From the NCBI GenBank assembly GCA_024643545.1, contig JAHEMR010000005.1, positions 109,025 through 173,024 on the forward strand: a stretch of DNA of 64,000 nt, given 5' to 3'. Origin of the DNA: Crocinitomicaceae bacterium (GTDB lineage Bacteria > Bacteroidota > Bacteroidia > Flavobacteriales_D > Crocinitomicaceae). The notes beneath the pieces are model-generated. The model worked only from the letters and a program-made list of their open reading frames with translations. It ran no database searches and was not told where the DNA came from. Below, piece after piece: positions 47,198-55,748 of the stretch (the stretch's first letter is position 1; the number at the start of each line of letters is the position of its first letter). Position numbers and translations under genes: made by a program.

Positions 47198-47207
47198 TTA
47201 TTCGTTT

Positions 47208-49256
47208 ATGAGTACTTTTCAAAATTACATCCTAGGAAATTGGATGAACGGCGATGGAGTGGAAACACAATTGTTTCATGCTGTTACAAACGCCGAATTA
47301 GGATCTGTTTCAAGCGCTGGAATTGATTACGAGCAGGTATTGGATTATGGACGTCGTACTGGAGGAAGAGCCTTGCGTAAAATGACTTTTCAAGAAAGAG
47401 GACGAATGCTAAAGGCACTTGCGCTTTTTTTAATGGAACGCAAAGAACGTTATTATGAAGTGAGTTCATGGACCGGAGCAACGAAAGTTGACTCGTGGAT
47501 TGACATTGAAGGAGGAATCGGAAACTTGTTTGCCAATGCTTCTTTGAGAAAACAATTCCCAGATCTACCTTATTACGTGGATGGTTCTGCTGCACCATTG
47601 TCTAAAAACGGAACATTTATAGGTCACCACATTATGGTGCCAAAAGAAGGAGTTGCGGTTCACATCAATGCATTTAATTTCCCTGTTTGGGGGATGTTGG
47701 AAAAAATCGCCGTGAATTTAATGGCGGGTGTTCCAGCCTTGGTTAAGCCATCCGAATACACGTGTTACTTAACAGAGGTTGTTGTTCGTGACATCATCGC
47801 GTCGAAAATACTTCCAGAAGGATCACTGCAATTGATTTGCGGATTGGGCCGAGGTATTTTGGACCATGTAGATTCCCGTGACATCGTGACGTTTACAGGA
47901 AGTGCTGCAACAGGAAAAATCTTAAAAGGATTGCCGCGCATTTCACAGGAAAGTGTTTCATTCAATTTGGAAGCAGATTCACTAAACGCAACCGTCCTTG
48001 GTAAAAAAGCAATACCTGGAACGGTAGAGTTTGATTTATTTATAAAAGAAACGGTCAAAGAAATCACAATAAAAGCGGGACAAAAATGTACAGCCGTCCG
48101 AAGAATAATGGTTCCGGAAGAGTTAATCGATGAGGTTCAATCAGCAATTTCTGCCCGTTTAGCTTCCACGAAAATTGGAAATCCCGCGGAGGAAGGTGTA
48201 CGAATGGGTCCGCTGGCAACAACATTACAAGCGGAACGCGTGCGAGCATCTGTGGAAGAATTAAGTAAATCCCAACGCATTGTGTTCGGCGATATAGATC
48301 ATTTTGATATCGTAGGTTCATCAGCTAAAAGAGACGCGTTTTTCTCTCCGATCTTATTTAGAAATGACGATCCATTTGGCAAAACAGCTTGTCACGATAT
48401 TGAGGCGTTTGGTCCAGTTGCGACCATCATGCCGTATAAGGATTTGGATGATGCCATCGAATTAGCAAAAATGGGTAAAGGGTCTTTAGTCTCTTCCATT
48501 GTCACACCTGATAACCAAGAAGCACGAGATTACGTGGTAGGTGCTGCAAGTATGCATGGACGTATTCTTGTCTTAAACGAACAATGTGCAAAGGAAAGTA
48601 CTGGACATGGTTCGCCTATGCCATTGTTAACACATGGTGGACCAGGTCGCGCAGGGGGTGGAGAAGAAATGGGTGGAAAACGAGGAGTTTTACATTATTT
48701 ACAACGCACAGCCATACAAGGACATCCGACAACCATTACTGCGATTACAGAGCAATTCCAAGTTGGAGCAGAGATGCCAGAAGCAAACCCACACGTTTTC
48801 AGAAAGCACTTTGAAGAACTAGTGATAGGAGAAACAGTATTTACTCACAAACATACTGTTACAGATGCGGATATCGTGAATTTCGCCAACGTTTCAGGAG
48901 ATAATTTCTATGCACACATGGATGCAACATCTTTGGAAGGAACAATTTTCGAGAGACGTGTTGCACATGGTTATTTTATCCTTTCCAAAGCTGCTGGATT
49001 ATTTGTAGATCCGAAAAAAGGACCTGTACTTTTAAACTATGGATTAGAGGAAGCTCGATTTACGAAACCTGTTTATCCTGGCGCAACAATTGGCGTGCGA
49101 TTTACCGTGAAAGAAAAAGTTGATCAAGAAAAACGAAGTGACGACGACATTCCAAAAGGAATTGTTAAGTTTTTGGTGGATGTCTATGATGAAACCGGAG
49201 AAACGGTTGCATTAGCAACAATCCTCACAATGGTTAAAAAAATAAACGATCATTGA
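47208..49256 (+). CDS. paaZ: PaaZ-like aldehyde dehydrogenase/enoyl-CoA hydratase fusion
   Basis: 682 aa. The first about 520 residues are an aldehyde dehydrogenase (NAFNFPVWGMLEKIA, FTGSAATGKIL, catalytic Glu in FNLEADSLNA, catalytic Cys in AGQKCTAVRRIM near 294); the rest (about 545-682) is a MaoC/hot-dog hydratase domain with FANVSGDNFYAHMDA and VAHGYFILSKAAG. This fusion opens the oxepin-CoA ring and oxidises the aldehyde in phenylacetate breakdown. No other paa gene is in the window. It follows rseP by 10 bp and ends at a bidirectional terminator. Confidence 0.9.
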   Translation: MSTFQNYILGNWMNGDGVETQLFHAVTNAELGSVSSAGIDYEQVLDYGRRTGGRALRKMTFQERGRMLKALALFLMERKERYYEVSSWTGATKVDSWIDIEGGIGNLFANASLRKQFPDLPYYVDGSAAPLSKNGTFIGHHIMVPKEGVAVHINAFNFPVWGMLEKIAVNLMAGVPALVKPSEYTCYLTEVVVRDIIASKILPEGSLQLICGLGRGILDHVDSRDIVTFTGSAATGKILKGLPRISQESVSFNLEADSLNATVLGKKAIPGTVEFDLFIKETVKEITIKAGQKCTAVRRIMVPEELIDEVQSAISARLASTKIGNPAEEGVRMGPLATTLQAERVRASVEELSKSQRIVFGDIDHFDIVGSSAKRDAFFSPILFRNDDPFGKTACHDIEAFGPVATIMPYKDLDDAIELAKMGKGSLVSSIVTPDNQEARDYVVGAASMHGRILVLNEQCAKESTGHGSPMPLLTHGGPGRAGGGEEMGGKRGVLHYLQRTAIQGHPTTITAITEQFQVGAEMPEANPHVFRKHFEELVIGETVFTHKHTVTDADIVNFANVSGDNFYAHMDATSLEGTIFERRVAHGYFILSKAAGLFVDPKKGPVLLNYGLEEARFTKPVYPGATIGVRFTVKEKVDQEKRSDDDIPKGIVKFLVDVYDETGETVALATILTMVKKINDH

Positions 49257-49273
49257 TACATTTTATTTAAAAC

Positions 49274-49304
49274 AAAAAAGACAGCTGAAAGGCTGTCTTT
49301 TTTT
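49274..49304. terminator. Bidirectional terminator between paaZ and the MMPL gene
   Basis: AAAAAGACAGC / GCTGTCTTTTT with A-rich and T-rich flanks, between convergent genes. Confidence 0.88.
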
Positions 49305-49320
49305 ATGTGTTTAGATTTTT

Positions 49321-51966
49321 TTATCCTTCAATTTCTTTTCGAATACCTTCAATTTCTACCTCTAATTTATCCGTATCATAGTCCGTTTCTTCATCGTAAA
49401 TATCGAAGTAAGGTTCTTCAAATGACTTCACAAATGACTTACGTTCAAACGTTAATAACAGTGAAGGAAGAATAATTAAGTTGGTAACCATTCCAACAAG
49501 AATCGTAATTGAGACTAATAATCCTAGTCCTTTGGTGCCCCCAAACTGTGAAAAGACAAACATGATAAACCCAAAGAATAATATCACAGATGTGTAGAAA
49601 ATACCGAGTCCAGTTTCTCTTAACGAAAGTAAAATCGCATGTTTAACATCCCAAGTATGCGTTCTCAATTCCTGACGGTATTTTGCCAAGAAGAGGATGG
49701 CATTATCCACGGTAATACCCAAAGCAATACCAAACACTAAAATGGTCGAAGGCTTCAATGGGATTTTGAAGTACCCCATAATACCAGCGGTGAAAAGTAA
49801 TGGAATGATATTCGGAATCATGGAAACGACAATGATTTTGAACGAACGGAATAAAAATGCCATTAGAATAGCGATGGAAATGATGGCAAAGACCAAACTT
49901 TGCAGCAAGTTTATAAACAAGTATTTTGTTCCTTCAGAAACAACGACAGCTGTTCCCGTAAATGTAGACACGTAATATTCTTGGTCAATAGCTGTCCGCA
50001 ACACTTTTTTAAAGTTTGGTTTACCTAAGTAAGGACGAAGATTTTCAGGGTCTAGGTCGAATGCCATCTGAACGTTGTTGTTTCCTTTTGAAAGTAAAGC
50101 TGTCACGTTATTATAGATACTGGAATAATTATAAACCAATGAGTCTGCTGCTGATTTATTTCCCTTCAAGTATTTCGTATACAAACGTTCGTAATCTTTC
50201 TTTTCAGGGTTCAGGATACTGTCCACTTTAAGGCGCAATAAATCTACTTTGTCAGAAACTTTATAGGAACCTAATTCACGCATTTGCATGCGAATGCGTA
50301 AAGTTGTATTGCTAGTATCGATGAGGTTTTTCAACGAAATATTACCCCCGTTCAAACTACTCACGTCAAATTTATCAAAATAACGTTTTAATCGCAGCTT
50401 ATCTCTGTTGGAAATTAAACGGTAAAAATCTGGGTCATTTCCATGATAACTCATGTTAATAGATTTCAAAAAGTCCACGTAGGATAAACTTTTTGAGAAT
50501 AAGGTGTCTTGTGCAAACGTTTGTTGAATCTCTTCAACTTTTTCTAAGGTTTTTTGTGAAAACAAGCGTGCTTTCTGCTTGTAATTCACCGTAACTTCGA
50601 ATGGAATCGAACCACCAAAGTTTTTCTCAATGAATTTCAGGTCAATCAGAATTTGATCATCGTTTGGAATGTCTCCTGTAATGTTACCTGTTGCAATAAT
50701 TTTGGTCATTCCGTAAATTCCAATGACAACAAGCCCAATCGAAGCTACATATACCCAAGTACGGTATTTACTTACAATAATAATGATGTATTCTATGAAA
50801 CCTTGGGAATATACGCGGTATAAGTGTTGTAAATGTCTTGGTTTAGGTGGTTTTGAGTACGAAGCAATGATCGGAATAATACACAACGATAGTATAAAAA
50901 CGACCATGATATTTATACTGGAAATAATTCCGAATTGCGCTAATTTGTCAGAACTGGTAAATGTTACAAATCCGACAGCGGTGGTTAAATTCGTAAGGAA
51001 CGTAACCGATCCAATCCGACGAATCATGATGTACAATGCCTTTGTTTTCATGTTCGTGCGCACATACTCTTGATGGTACCTTGTTATAAGGAAAACACAG
51101 TTCGGAACACCAATGACAATCAACAATGGTGGAATAAGTGCCATCATGATTGATAATTTGAATCCAAATAAAGCGATGCTACCTAGCGCCCAAATAACGG
51201 AGACAAACACCACGATGTTACATTGAATAACAACTCGAATGGAACGGAAGAATAAATACAAAAGCAATGATGAAGCGATAACAGACAATGCTAGGAAAAT
51301 ATACATTTCATTCACGATTCGCTTACCCATCACAACACGAATGTGAGGGAGCCCAGCAAAGTATGTTTTTCCAAAGTATGGAGCGTAAGACTCTGCTAAC
51401 TTTTCAATTTCAAATACAACTTTTGATTTCTTTGGATTGGAAAGGCATTTTTCATTCATGCTAATGAGCAACAACGAAACGTTTGTGGAATCATTGTAAA
51501 GCATCCCTCTGTAGATTGGATTATGCCTAATTTCTTTCTTAAGGGAATCAATGCTTTTCTCTTGAAACGCTGTTTTAGGATCACCAAAAATCTGATAAGG
51601 ATCAAATTTTTCCTCTTTTAGGTTGTTTTTAAGTCCCCAAAGCGTAGCCTCGGAAATAACATTTTCTACGCCGTCGTACTTTAAGATTTTGTAGGATAAT
51701 TCTCTCCACTTCGTGAAGTTCCTTTTGGTGTAAAGAGAATCGGTTTGAATTGCTACTACAATTGTGGATCCATCCTCGCCAAATTCTAGTTTGAATTTTT
51801 CAAAGTCTAATTGTACCGGACTGTCCTTCGGAAGTGTGTTCCCTACGCGGTTATCGACCTTTAACGAAGTAAAGGCAAAGTAACCAAAGAAAACGGTCAA
51901 CAAAGCGATAATCGCCAAGATATACAGTCGGTTCCTTAATATGATGCTCGCAAATTTACCCCACAT
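49321..51966 (-). CDS. RND-superfamily MMPL transporter
   Basis: 881 aa. One helix near residues 14-33, a periplasmic domain, helices in two groups of five or six (about 225-400 and 705-850), and the repeat-specific motif GIALGITVDNAILFLAKYRQE in the second half. This is the two-fold layout of MMPL/patched-like exporters, which move lipids or hydrophobic compounds using the proton gradient. No periplasmic adaptor or outer-membrane partner is encoded beside it, so a lipid-moving role (HpnN/MmpL type) is more likely than a tripartite drug pump. Substrate unknown. Confidence 0.88.
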   Translation of the reverse strand: MWGKFASIILRNRLYILAIIALLTVFFGYFAFTSLKVDNRVGNTLPKDSPVQLDFEKFKLEFGEDGSTIVVAIQTDSLYTKRNFTKWRELSYKILKYDGVENVISEATLWGLKNNLKEEKFDPYQIFGDPKTAFQEKSIDSLKKEIRHNPIYRGMLYNDSTNVSLLLISMNEKCLSNPKKSKVVFEIEKLAESYAPYFGKTYFAGLPHIRVVMGKRIVNEMYIFLALSVIASSLLLYLFFRSIRVVIQCNIVVFVSVIWALGSIALFGFKLSIMMALIPPLLIVIGVPNCVFLITRYHQEYVRTNMKTKALYIMIRRIGSVTFLTNLTTAVGFVTFTSSDKLAQFGIISSINIMVVFILSLCIIPIIASYSKPPKPRHLQHLYRVYSQGFIEYIIIIVSKYRTWVYVASIGLVVIGIYGMTKIIATGNITGDIPNDDQILIDLKFIEKNFGGSIPFEVTVNYKQKARLFSQKTLEKVEEIQQTFAQDTLFSKSLSYVDFLKSINMSYHGNDPDFYRLISNRDKLRLKRYFDKFDVSSLNGGNISLKNLIDTSNTTLRIRMQMRELGSYKVSDKVDLLRLKVDSILNPEKKDYERLYTKYLKGNKSAADSLVYNYSSIYNNVTALLSKGNNNVQMAFDLDPENLRPYLGKPNFKKVLRTAIDQEYYVSTFTGTAVVVSEGTKYLFINLLQSLVFAIISIAILMAFLFRSFKIIVVSMIPNIIPLLFTAGIMGYFKIPLKPSTILVFGIALGITVDNAILFLAKYRQELRTHTWDVKHAILLSLRETGLGIFYTSVILFFGFIMFVFSQFGGTKGLGLLVSITILVGMVTNLIILPSLLLTFERKSFVKSFEEPYFDIYDEETDYDTDKLEVEIEGIRKEIEG

Positions 51967-52019
51967 AGATTGTTTCCATAAAAATCAAGGGGTGAAGTTA
52001 AGAAATATTTGGGAGAAAC

Positions 52020-52049
52020 TGTGAATTCCAAATAATGTGTGAATTCCAA
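52020..52049. promoter_or_regulatory. Direct repeat in the divergent MMPL/T9SS intergenic region
   Basis: TGTGAATTCCAA occurs twice (52020-52031 and 52038-52049), 18 bp apart start to start, between the two divergent genes. This could be a binding site, but no regulator or regulon is known. Confidence 0.3.
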
Positions 52050-52124
52050 TGTGTATCAAAAAAATAATTTTCAAATGAACCAAAGAGAACCTTTTATTGT
52101 TTCACCATCACAAATTCAAGATTC

Positions 52125-53525
52125 ATGAAACTTCTATGCTCTTTTCTACTTTTTACATCATTCGCGTTTTCTCAAACCGTAGTTAATGGTGGTATTTATC
52201 AGAATACAACATGGACACTAGCAAATAGCCCGTATTTAATGACAGGATCAGTTGTAGTTTTTCCGGGAAAAACATTAACAATTGAACCCGGGGTTGAAGT
52301 GTTAGTGACGCCCGATTTTTCAGGTAGTACAGGCAATTTCCGATATTTAGAAATTCGAGGATCTCTTGTTGCTGTTGGAACGGATCAAGCACCGATTACT
52401 TTTGAACCATCGGACACAACGAATCCGGGTTTTCCAACATGGACTGGAATTACGATTAAAGGTTCACAAGGAGGAACTTTTCAACTCGACCGTTTTCGCG
52501 TGAATAATTCCATGTATGGATTGTATAATGACATCGTTGAACCAGGCGTAACCTACAATTTCACGAATTGTCAATTTAAACGAAATCAATATGCCATTCA
52601 ACTGAATGCAGACATGGTCTACCAAAATTGTTTGTTCCAAGAAAATGGAGTAGGGCAAGCCGCACAAATTCAATATGGCACGTTAACCGCTAATAATTGC
52701 CAATTCATCAATAATTTTTGTTCTTTTACTTGGTCAAACAACATTCAAGTAACAAATTGTTTATTTGAAGGGAATGGTAACAACATCGTTGGATCTCCCG
52801 GAACAATCAGCGATTGTCAATTCATCAATAATGACTTTGGTTTAGCTGAGGCATATGGACATACCCTTACAAACTGTTATTTCTCAGGGAACGGAGTTGG
52901 AATTGATAACACTGGAAATGGGACTATTAGCAATTGTACTTTTGAAAATAACGATGTGGCATTGCGTTTGGGAGACGCTGGAAACGTATCTAATAACCTC
53001 ATTACAAATAATGCGATAGGAATATCTATTGTTGGATCAAACCCAAGTTCTTCATCGATCATTGACAATGTTATCTGTTCAAATACATTATACAATTTAC
53101 AAAATCAAACGGATAAAAACTTCCAAGTGAACGCCAATTGTTTTTGTACGGCGGACTCAGCAGTTGTTGAGAATTTCATTTATGATGGATATGACGACAT
53201 CACCAAGGGCCTTGTGAACTACGCGCTCTATGATGATTCATGTCAAACCATTTTGGAATACGTTGTAAAAGTAAATCTTGGAAATAGCTCATTGACGGAA
53301 ATAAATCAGTCCTCATTTCAAATTATGCAACAAACATCGGAATATTTGGTGATTCAAGTTCCAGTTCCTACTACGATACAATTAGTCGATTTAACGGGTT
53401 CAACTTTAAAAGAACAAAAGATTGATCAAGCGACGCAACAGTTTCAACTGCCAAATTATACTTCTGGATTTTATATCTTGAAAGATTTGGAAGGAAATAC
53501 GAAGAAGGTCTTCCTTCAGAAATAG
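52125..53525 (+). CDS. Secreted right-handed beta-helix protein with T9SS type A sorting domain
   Basis: 466 aa, signal peptide MKLLCSFLLFTSFAFSQ. Residues about 125-310 hold at least seven copies of an NCxFxxN-type rung (NCQFKRNQYAI, NCLFQENGVG, NCLFEGNGNN, NCYFSGNGVG, NCTFENNDVA), the solenoid of pectate-lyase-like folds, preceded by a DUF-like beta domain (VFPGKTLTIEPGVEVLV). The last about 75 residues form a type A sorting domain (VDLTGSTLKEQKI, GFYILKDLEGNTKKVFLQK). Exported by T9SS and anchored at the surface; catalytic residues are not evident, so adhesion or binding is as likely as a lyase. Confidence 0.85.
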   Translation: MKLLCSFLLFTSFAFSQTVVNGGIYQNTTWTLANSPYLMTGSVVVFPGKTLTIEPGVEVLVTPDFSGSTGNFRYLEIRGSLVAVGTDQAPITFEPSDTTNPGFPTWTGITIKGSQGGTFQLDRFRVNNSMYGLYNDIVEPGVTYNFTNCQFKRNQYAIQLNADMVYQNCLFQENGVGQAAQIQYGTLTANNCQFINNFCSFTWSNNIQVTNCLFEGNGNNIVGSPGTISDCQFINNDFGLAEAYGHTLTNCYFSGNGVGIDNTGNGTISNCTFENNDVALRLGDAGNVSNNLITNNAIGISIVGSNPSSSSIIDNVICSNTLYNLQNQTDKNFQVNANCFCTADSAVVENFIYDGYDDITKGLVNYALYDDSCQTILEYVVKVNLGNSSLTEINQSSFQIMQQTSEYLVIQVPVPTTIQLVDLTGSTLKEQKIDQATQQFQLPNYTSGFYILKDLEGNTKKVFLQK

Positions 53526-53534
53526 TAGGCTTCA

Positions 53535-54158
53535 ATGCACGATCTATTTTCCGAGACAACTCGTGATGAAACCACATTGGAGCGCCACATTATTCAAGAT
53601 GGTGAGTTGCTTATTGCTAGGCGATTCATACTCCCAGAAAAGGCGGGTGCATATTTTCAGCTGTTGTTGCAAAATATTGAATGGAAGCAAGAGGAAATTG
53701 TTGTTTTTGGAAAGAAATACCATGAACCAAGGTTAACTGCTTGGTATGCGGATCAAGGAACCCATTATGCTTATTCCAATAAAACCCTCCAACCCAAAGA
53801 TTGGTCTGTTGAATTAATAGAACTCAAAACACAAATTGAGGAAATCCTCCCTGGAAAGTCATTTAATAGCGTTTTGCTTAACTTATACCGAGATGGCAAC
53901 GATAAAATGGGATGGCATTCAGATAATGAAAAAGAACTGGGTCCCGAACCGTTCATTGCTTCCCTCAGTTTCGGTGCCACACGCTTCTTTGACTTAAAAC
54001 ACAAACAAGATAAAACGAAGCGATTTCGCTTTGAACTTAGTTCAGGAATGCTCATGCTCATGTCAGGAAGCCTACAAGATTATTGGTTGCATCAAGTACC
54101 CCAGCAAAAAAAAGTAAAAGAACCTAGAATTAATTTGACGTTTCGAAAGGTGATTTAG
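53535..54158 (+). CDS. alkB: AlkB-like 2-oxoglutarate-dependent DNA repair dioxygenase
   Basis: 207 aa, ALKBH2/3-like size. Fe(II) ligands in MGWHSDNEKELG (His, Asp) and YWLHQVPQ (second His); 2-oxoglutarate-binding Arg residues in EPRINLTFRKV; the lesion-side segment ITARRF... is represented by ARRFILPEKAG and HEPRLTAWYAD. Removes methyl groups from 1-methyladenine and 3-methylcytosine. Adjacent to the T9SS gene by 9 bp, probably by chance. The 3' flank is the first copy of the 129-bp repeat of the GIY-YIG module. Confidence 0.9.
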   Translation: MHDLFSETTRDETTLERHIIQDGELLIARRFILPEKAGAYFQLLLQNIEWKQEEIVVFGKKYHEPRLTAWYADQGTHYAYSNKTLQPKDWSVELIELKTQIEEILPGKSFNSVLLNLYRDGNDKMGWHSDNEKELGPEPFIASLSFGATRFFDLKHKQDKTKRFRFELSSGMLMLMSGSLQDYWLHQVPQQKKVKEPRINLTFRKVI

Positions 54159-54163
54159 GGTGT

Positions 54164-54292
54164 AACCGAAAAATCCCAAACAACCGAAGTCATTTGGGAT
54201 TTAACTTTCTCGTGAAAGGTGGAAGCCCATTCAGAAGGTTTTCAAAAACAAAAAACCCTGACGGTAAAGTCAGGGTTTTGTACTCGAGGCGG
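54164..54292 (+). repeat. 129-bp direct repeat, copy 1
   Basis: Identical to 54636-54764 except one base (G at 54234 versus C at 54706). Contains a hairpin (AAATCCCAAA / TTTGGGATTT, 54171-54202), the copied tRNA-Leu terminator and the last 12 nt of the tRNA-Leu gene. Confidence 0.95.
54252..54279 (-). terminator. Copied terminator in repeat copy 1
   Basis: AAAACCCTGAC / GTCAGGGTTTT hairpin identical to the tRNA-Leu terminator; it contains the GIY-YIG stop codon (54270-54272). Confidence 0.75.
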
Positions 54293-54599
54293 CCCCGAAG
54301 CCTCGGGGTTGCGCCCGCACGGCGTTTCTAATAATTTCAGTGAATAATTCCGGTTGCTTGATGATCTTTTGTATAAATACTTTAGATTTCATGCGTTTAA
54401 TAAACTTTTCTGCAAAATATGCATGCGAATTATCTTCAAATGTAAAATGAACTTTTAGTACCCAAGGAATCCCTTTGGAAGTGTAGCTATTGTGATAATA
54501 TGAAGAATTATGTTCATTAATTCGCTTATCGATACTATCAGTAGTACCTGTATAAAAACGATTTAATTTTTCTGAATAAATTATATAAACGAAATACAT
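54270..54599 (-). CDS. GIY-YIG nuclease-domain protein
   Basis: 109 aa from the ATG at 54599 (MYFVYIIYSEKLNRFYTGTTD). The first about 80 residues are a complete small GIY-YIG domain of the UPF0213/YhbQ-like size: YVYII-type strand, RFYTGTTDSIDKRINEHN with the catalytic Arg, and AYFAEKFIKRMKSK with the Glu. The last about 20 codons (from AVRAQPRG on) are read from a tRNA-Leu 3'-end remnant, and the stop lies in the copied terminator. An in-frame ATG at 54665 lies in repeat copy 2 and adds non-family residues. Possibly a homing-type or mobile nuclease; target unknown. Confidence 0.85.
   Translation of the reverse strand: MYFVYIIYSEKLNRFYTGTTDSIDKRINEHNSSYYHNSYTSKGIPWVLKVHFTFEDNSHAYFAEKFIKRMKSKVFIQKIIKQPELFTEIIRNAVRAQPRGFGAASSTKP
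54281..54323 (-). pseudogene. tRNA-Leu 3'-end remnant
   Basis: On the minus strand this keeps the tRNA-Leu parts GTGCGGG and CCGCCTCGAGTA (T stem, acceptor and discriminator), but the T loop is replaced by a 20-nt insert with the hairpin CCCCGA-GGCT-TCGGGG. It is translated as the tail of the GIY-YIG protein. Confidence 0.6.
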
Positions 54600-54635
54600 G
54601 TTTAAAAAACGTGATTCGAATAGAATTAGTATAAA

Positions 54636-54764
54636 AACCGAAAAATCCCAAACAACCGAAGTCATTTGGGATTTAACTTTCTCGTGAAAGGTGGAAGCCC
54701 ATTCACAAGGTTTTCAAAAACAAAAAACCCTGACGGTAAAGTCAGGGTTTTGTACTCGAGGCGG
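54636..54764 (+). repeat. 129-bp direct repeat, copy 2
   Basis: Copy belonging to the tRNA-Leu locus: the downstream region, terminator and last 12 nt of the tRNA. One mismatch to copy 1. Confidence 0.95.
54724..54751 (-). terminator. Terminator of the tRNA-Gly-tRNA-Leu unit
   Basis: AAAACCCTGAC (54724-54734), GGTAAA loop, GTCAGGGTTTT (54741-54751); starts 1 nt after the tRNA-Leu 3' end on the minus strand. Confidence 0.88.
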
Positions 54765-54836
54765 GACTTGAACCCGCACGCCCAAAAGAGCACAGGATTT
54801 TAAGTCCGGCGTGTCTACCGATTCCACCACTCGAGC
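54753..54836 (-). tRNA. tRNA-Leu (anticodon TAA)
   Basis: 84 nt, class II tRNA with long variable arm. Acceptor GCTCGAG / CTCGAGT plus discriminator A; anticodon loop CTTAAAA gives TAA (reads UUA); T arm GCGGG-TTCAAGT-CCCGC. CCA is not encoded. The anticodon stem CCGGA / TCCTG has one C-T mismatch (28-42). Confidence 0.93.
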
Positions 54837-54843
54837 ATAGACG

Positions 54844-54916
<73 letters not shown>

Positions 54917-54986
54917 TTATGTATTCCTAGAAAACCGCTGTTTTCTTCCAATGCTAAAATCATTTCTGATTCCCTGCTTGGGGTGG

Positions 54987-55016
54987 CAAATTTAAAGTTT
55001 TTTTTCGTCTTACAAA
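54987..55016 (-). promoter_or_regulatory. Promoter of the tRNA-Gly-tRNA-Leu unit
   Basis: Minus-strand TTTG (complement of 55013-55016), 18-bp spacer, TAAATTTG (54987-54994), matching the flavobacterial promoter; tRNA-Gly starts 70 bp downstream. Confidence 0.65.
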
Positions 55017-55040
55017 ACACTTGGCGAAAAAAAGAATGGA

Positions 55041-55748
55041 TTAACGCTTCTTTTCACGAAAGATGTTAAACAACCATGCTAGTGGAAGCAATAGGTCATA
55101 ATTGTAAAACAAATCTTCAAAGGGAATCGTGCCCATTCGCCAACCAATGATGTGCTGTTCTGAATACCATACGATTGGATCATCTGTTATGGATCCTGTA
55201 AGGATCCCGTTGACGATAAAAAATGGAATTAAACAGACTAAATAAGAAAGGACAAAATCTCCATACCAAGATTTTTTTTGTGCGAGAAGTGTTAAAATCA
55301 GTGCAAAAATTGCTGCAGAAAGCGTGTAGTAATTGTACGTGTCTAAGGTTGAAAAAAAGAATTGCCCACCACCGTAAAAGAGGAACATCAATAAAGAACT
55401 CAGGCCAATAAGCCATTTGAAAATGTTGCTAATTCGTTCCGTTTTTCTCCCCGGAAAATAGGCTTGAAGTACCAATAAGATGAAAATGAAATTAAAGGGA
55501 ACGACGAAGAAAAACAACACTTCTTCAAGTGGTAGATGTCCAAAATAAATACCAACCAGGTACTTCGGTGTGAATCCCCAAACTCCTATTCGAGTAAATA
55601 CTTCATCCCAAATTAAAAAGGCAATTCCAACAATTAGCAAGCTTGGAAAAAGAAACCTCCATGATCGATAAAAAGCAACTTTCTTATCGAAACTGAGAAG
55701 TAATGGACCGATAAAGGAGCAAAGTATGACCCATCCGTATGCACTCAT
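55041..55748 (-). CDS. Lycopene cyclase-domain membrane protein (CrtYcd type)
   Basis: 235 aa, about seven membrane helices. Contains two copies of the heterodimeric-cyclase motif: LPLEEVLFFFVVPF (about 73-86) and IPFEDLFYNYDLLLP (about 206-220), where the acidic pair is needed for cyclisation. So both CrtYc and CrtYd halves are fused in one chain. Forms beta-ionone rings on lycopene-type carotenoids. Last gene of a minus-strand carotenoid cluster; its start shares one base with the crtZ stop. Confidence 0.85.
   Translation of the reverse strand: MSAYGWVILCSFIGPLLLSFDKKVAFYRSWRFLFPSLLIVGIAFLIWDEVFTRIGVWGFTPKYLVGIYFGHLPLEEVLFFFVVPFNFIFILLVLQAYFPGRKTERISNIFKWLIGLSSLLMFLFYGGGQFFFSTLDTYNYYTLSAAIFALILTLLAQKKSWYGDFVLSYLVCLIPFFIVNGILTGSITDDPIVWYSEQHIIGWRMGTIPFEDLFYNYDLLLPLAWLFNIFREKKR

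Larger units (their letters stand above)
54164..54764. mobile_element. GIY-YIG module flanked by 129-bp direct repeats
   Basis: A unit with period 472 bp: repeat copy 1, a unique part holding most of the GIY-YIG gene, and copy 2, which belongs to the intact tRNA-Leu locus. The layout looks like insertion beside a tRNA 3' end with duplication of the target flank, as with integrating elements or homing events, but no integrase is present. Direction and mechanism of the event are inferred. No terminal inverted repeats seen. Confidence 0.55.

Noticed and set aside
54599..54665. 22-residue N-terminal extension of the GIY-YIG protein
   Set aside because: It is translated from repeat copy 2 downstream of the tRNA-Leu terminator and is outside the GIY-YIG fold; the ATG at 54599 begins the conserved domain.
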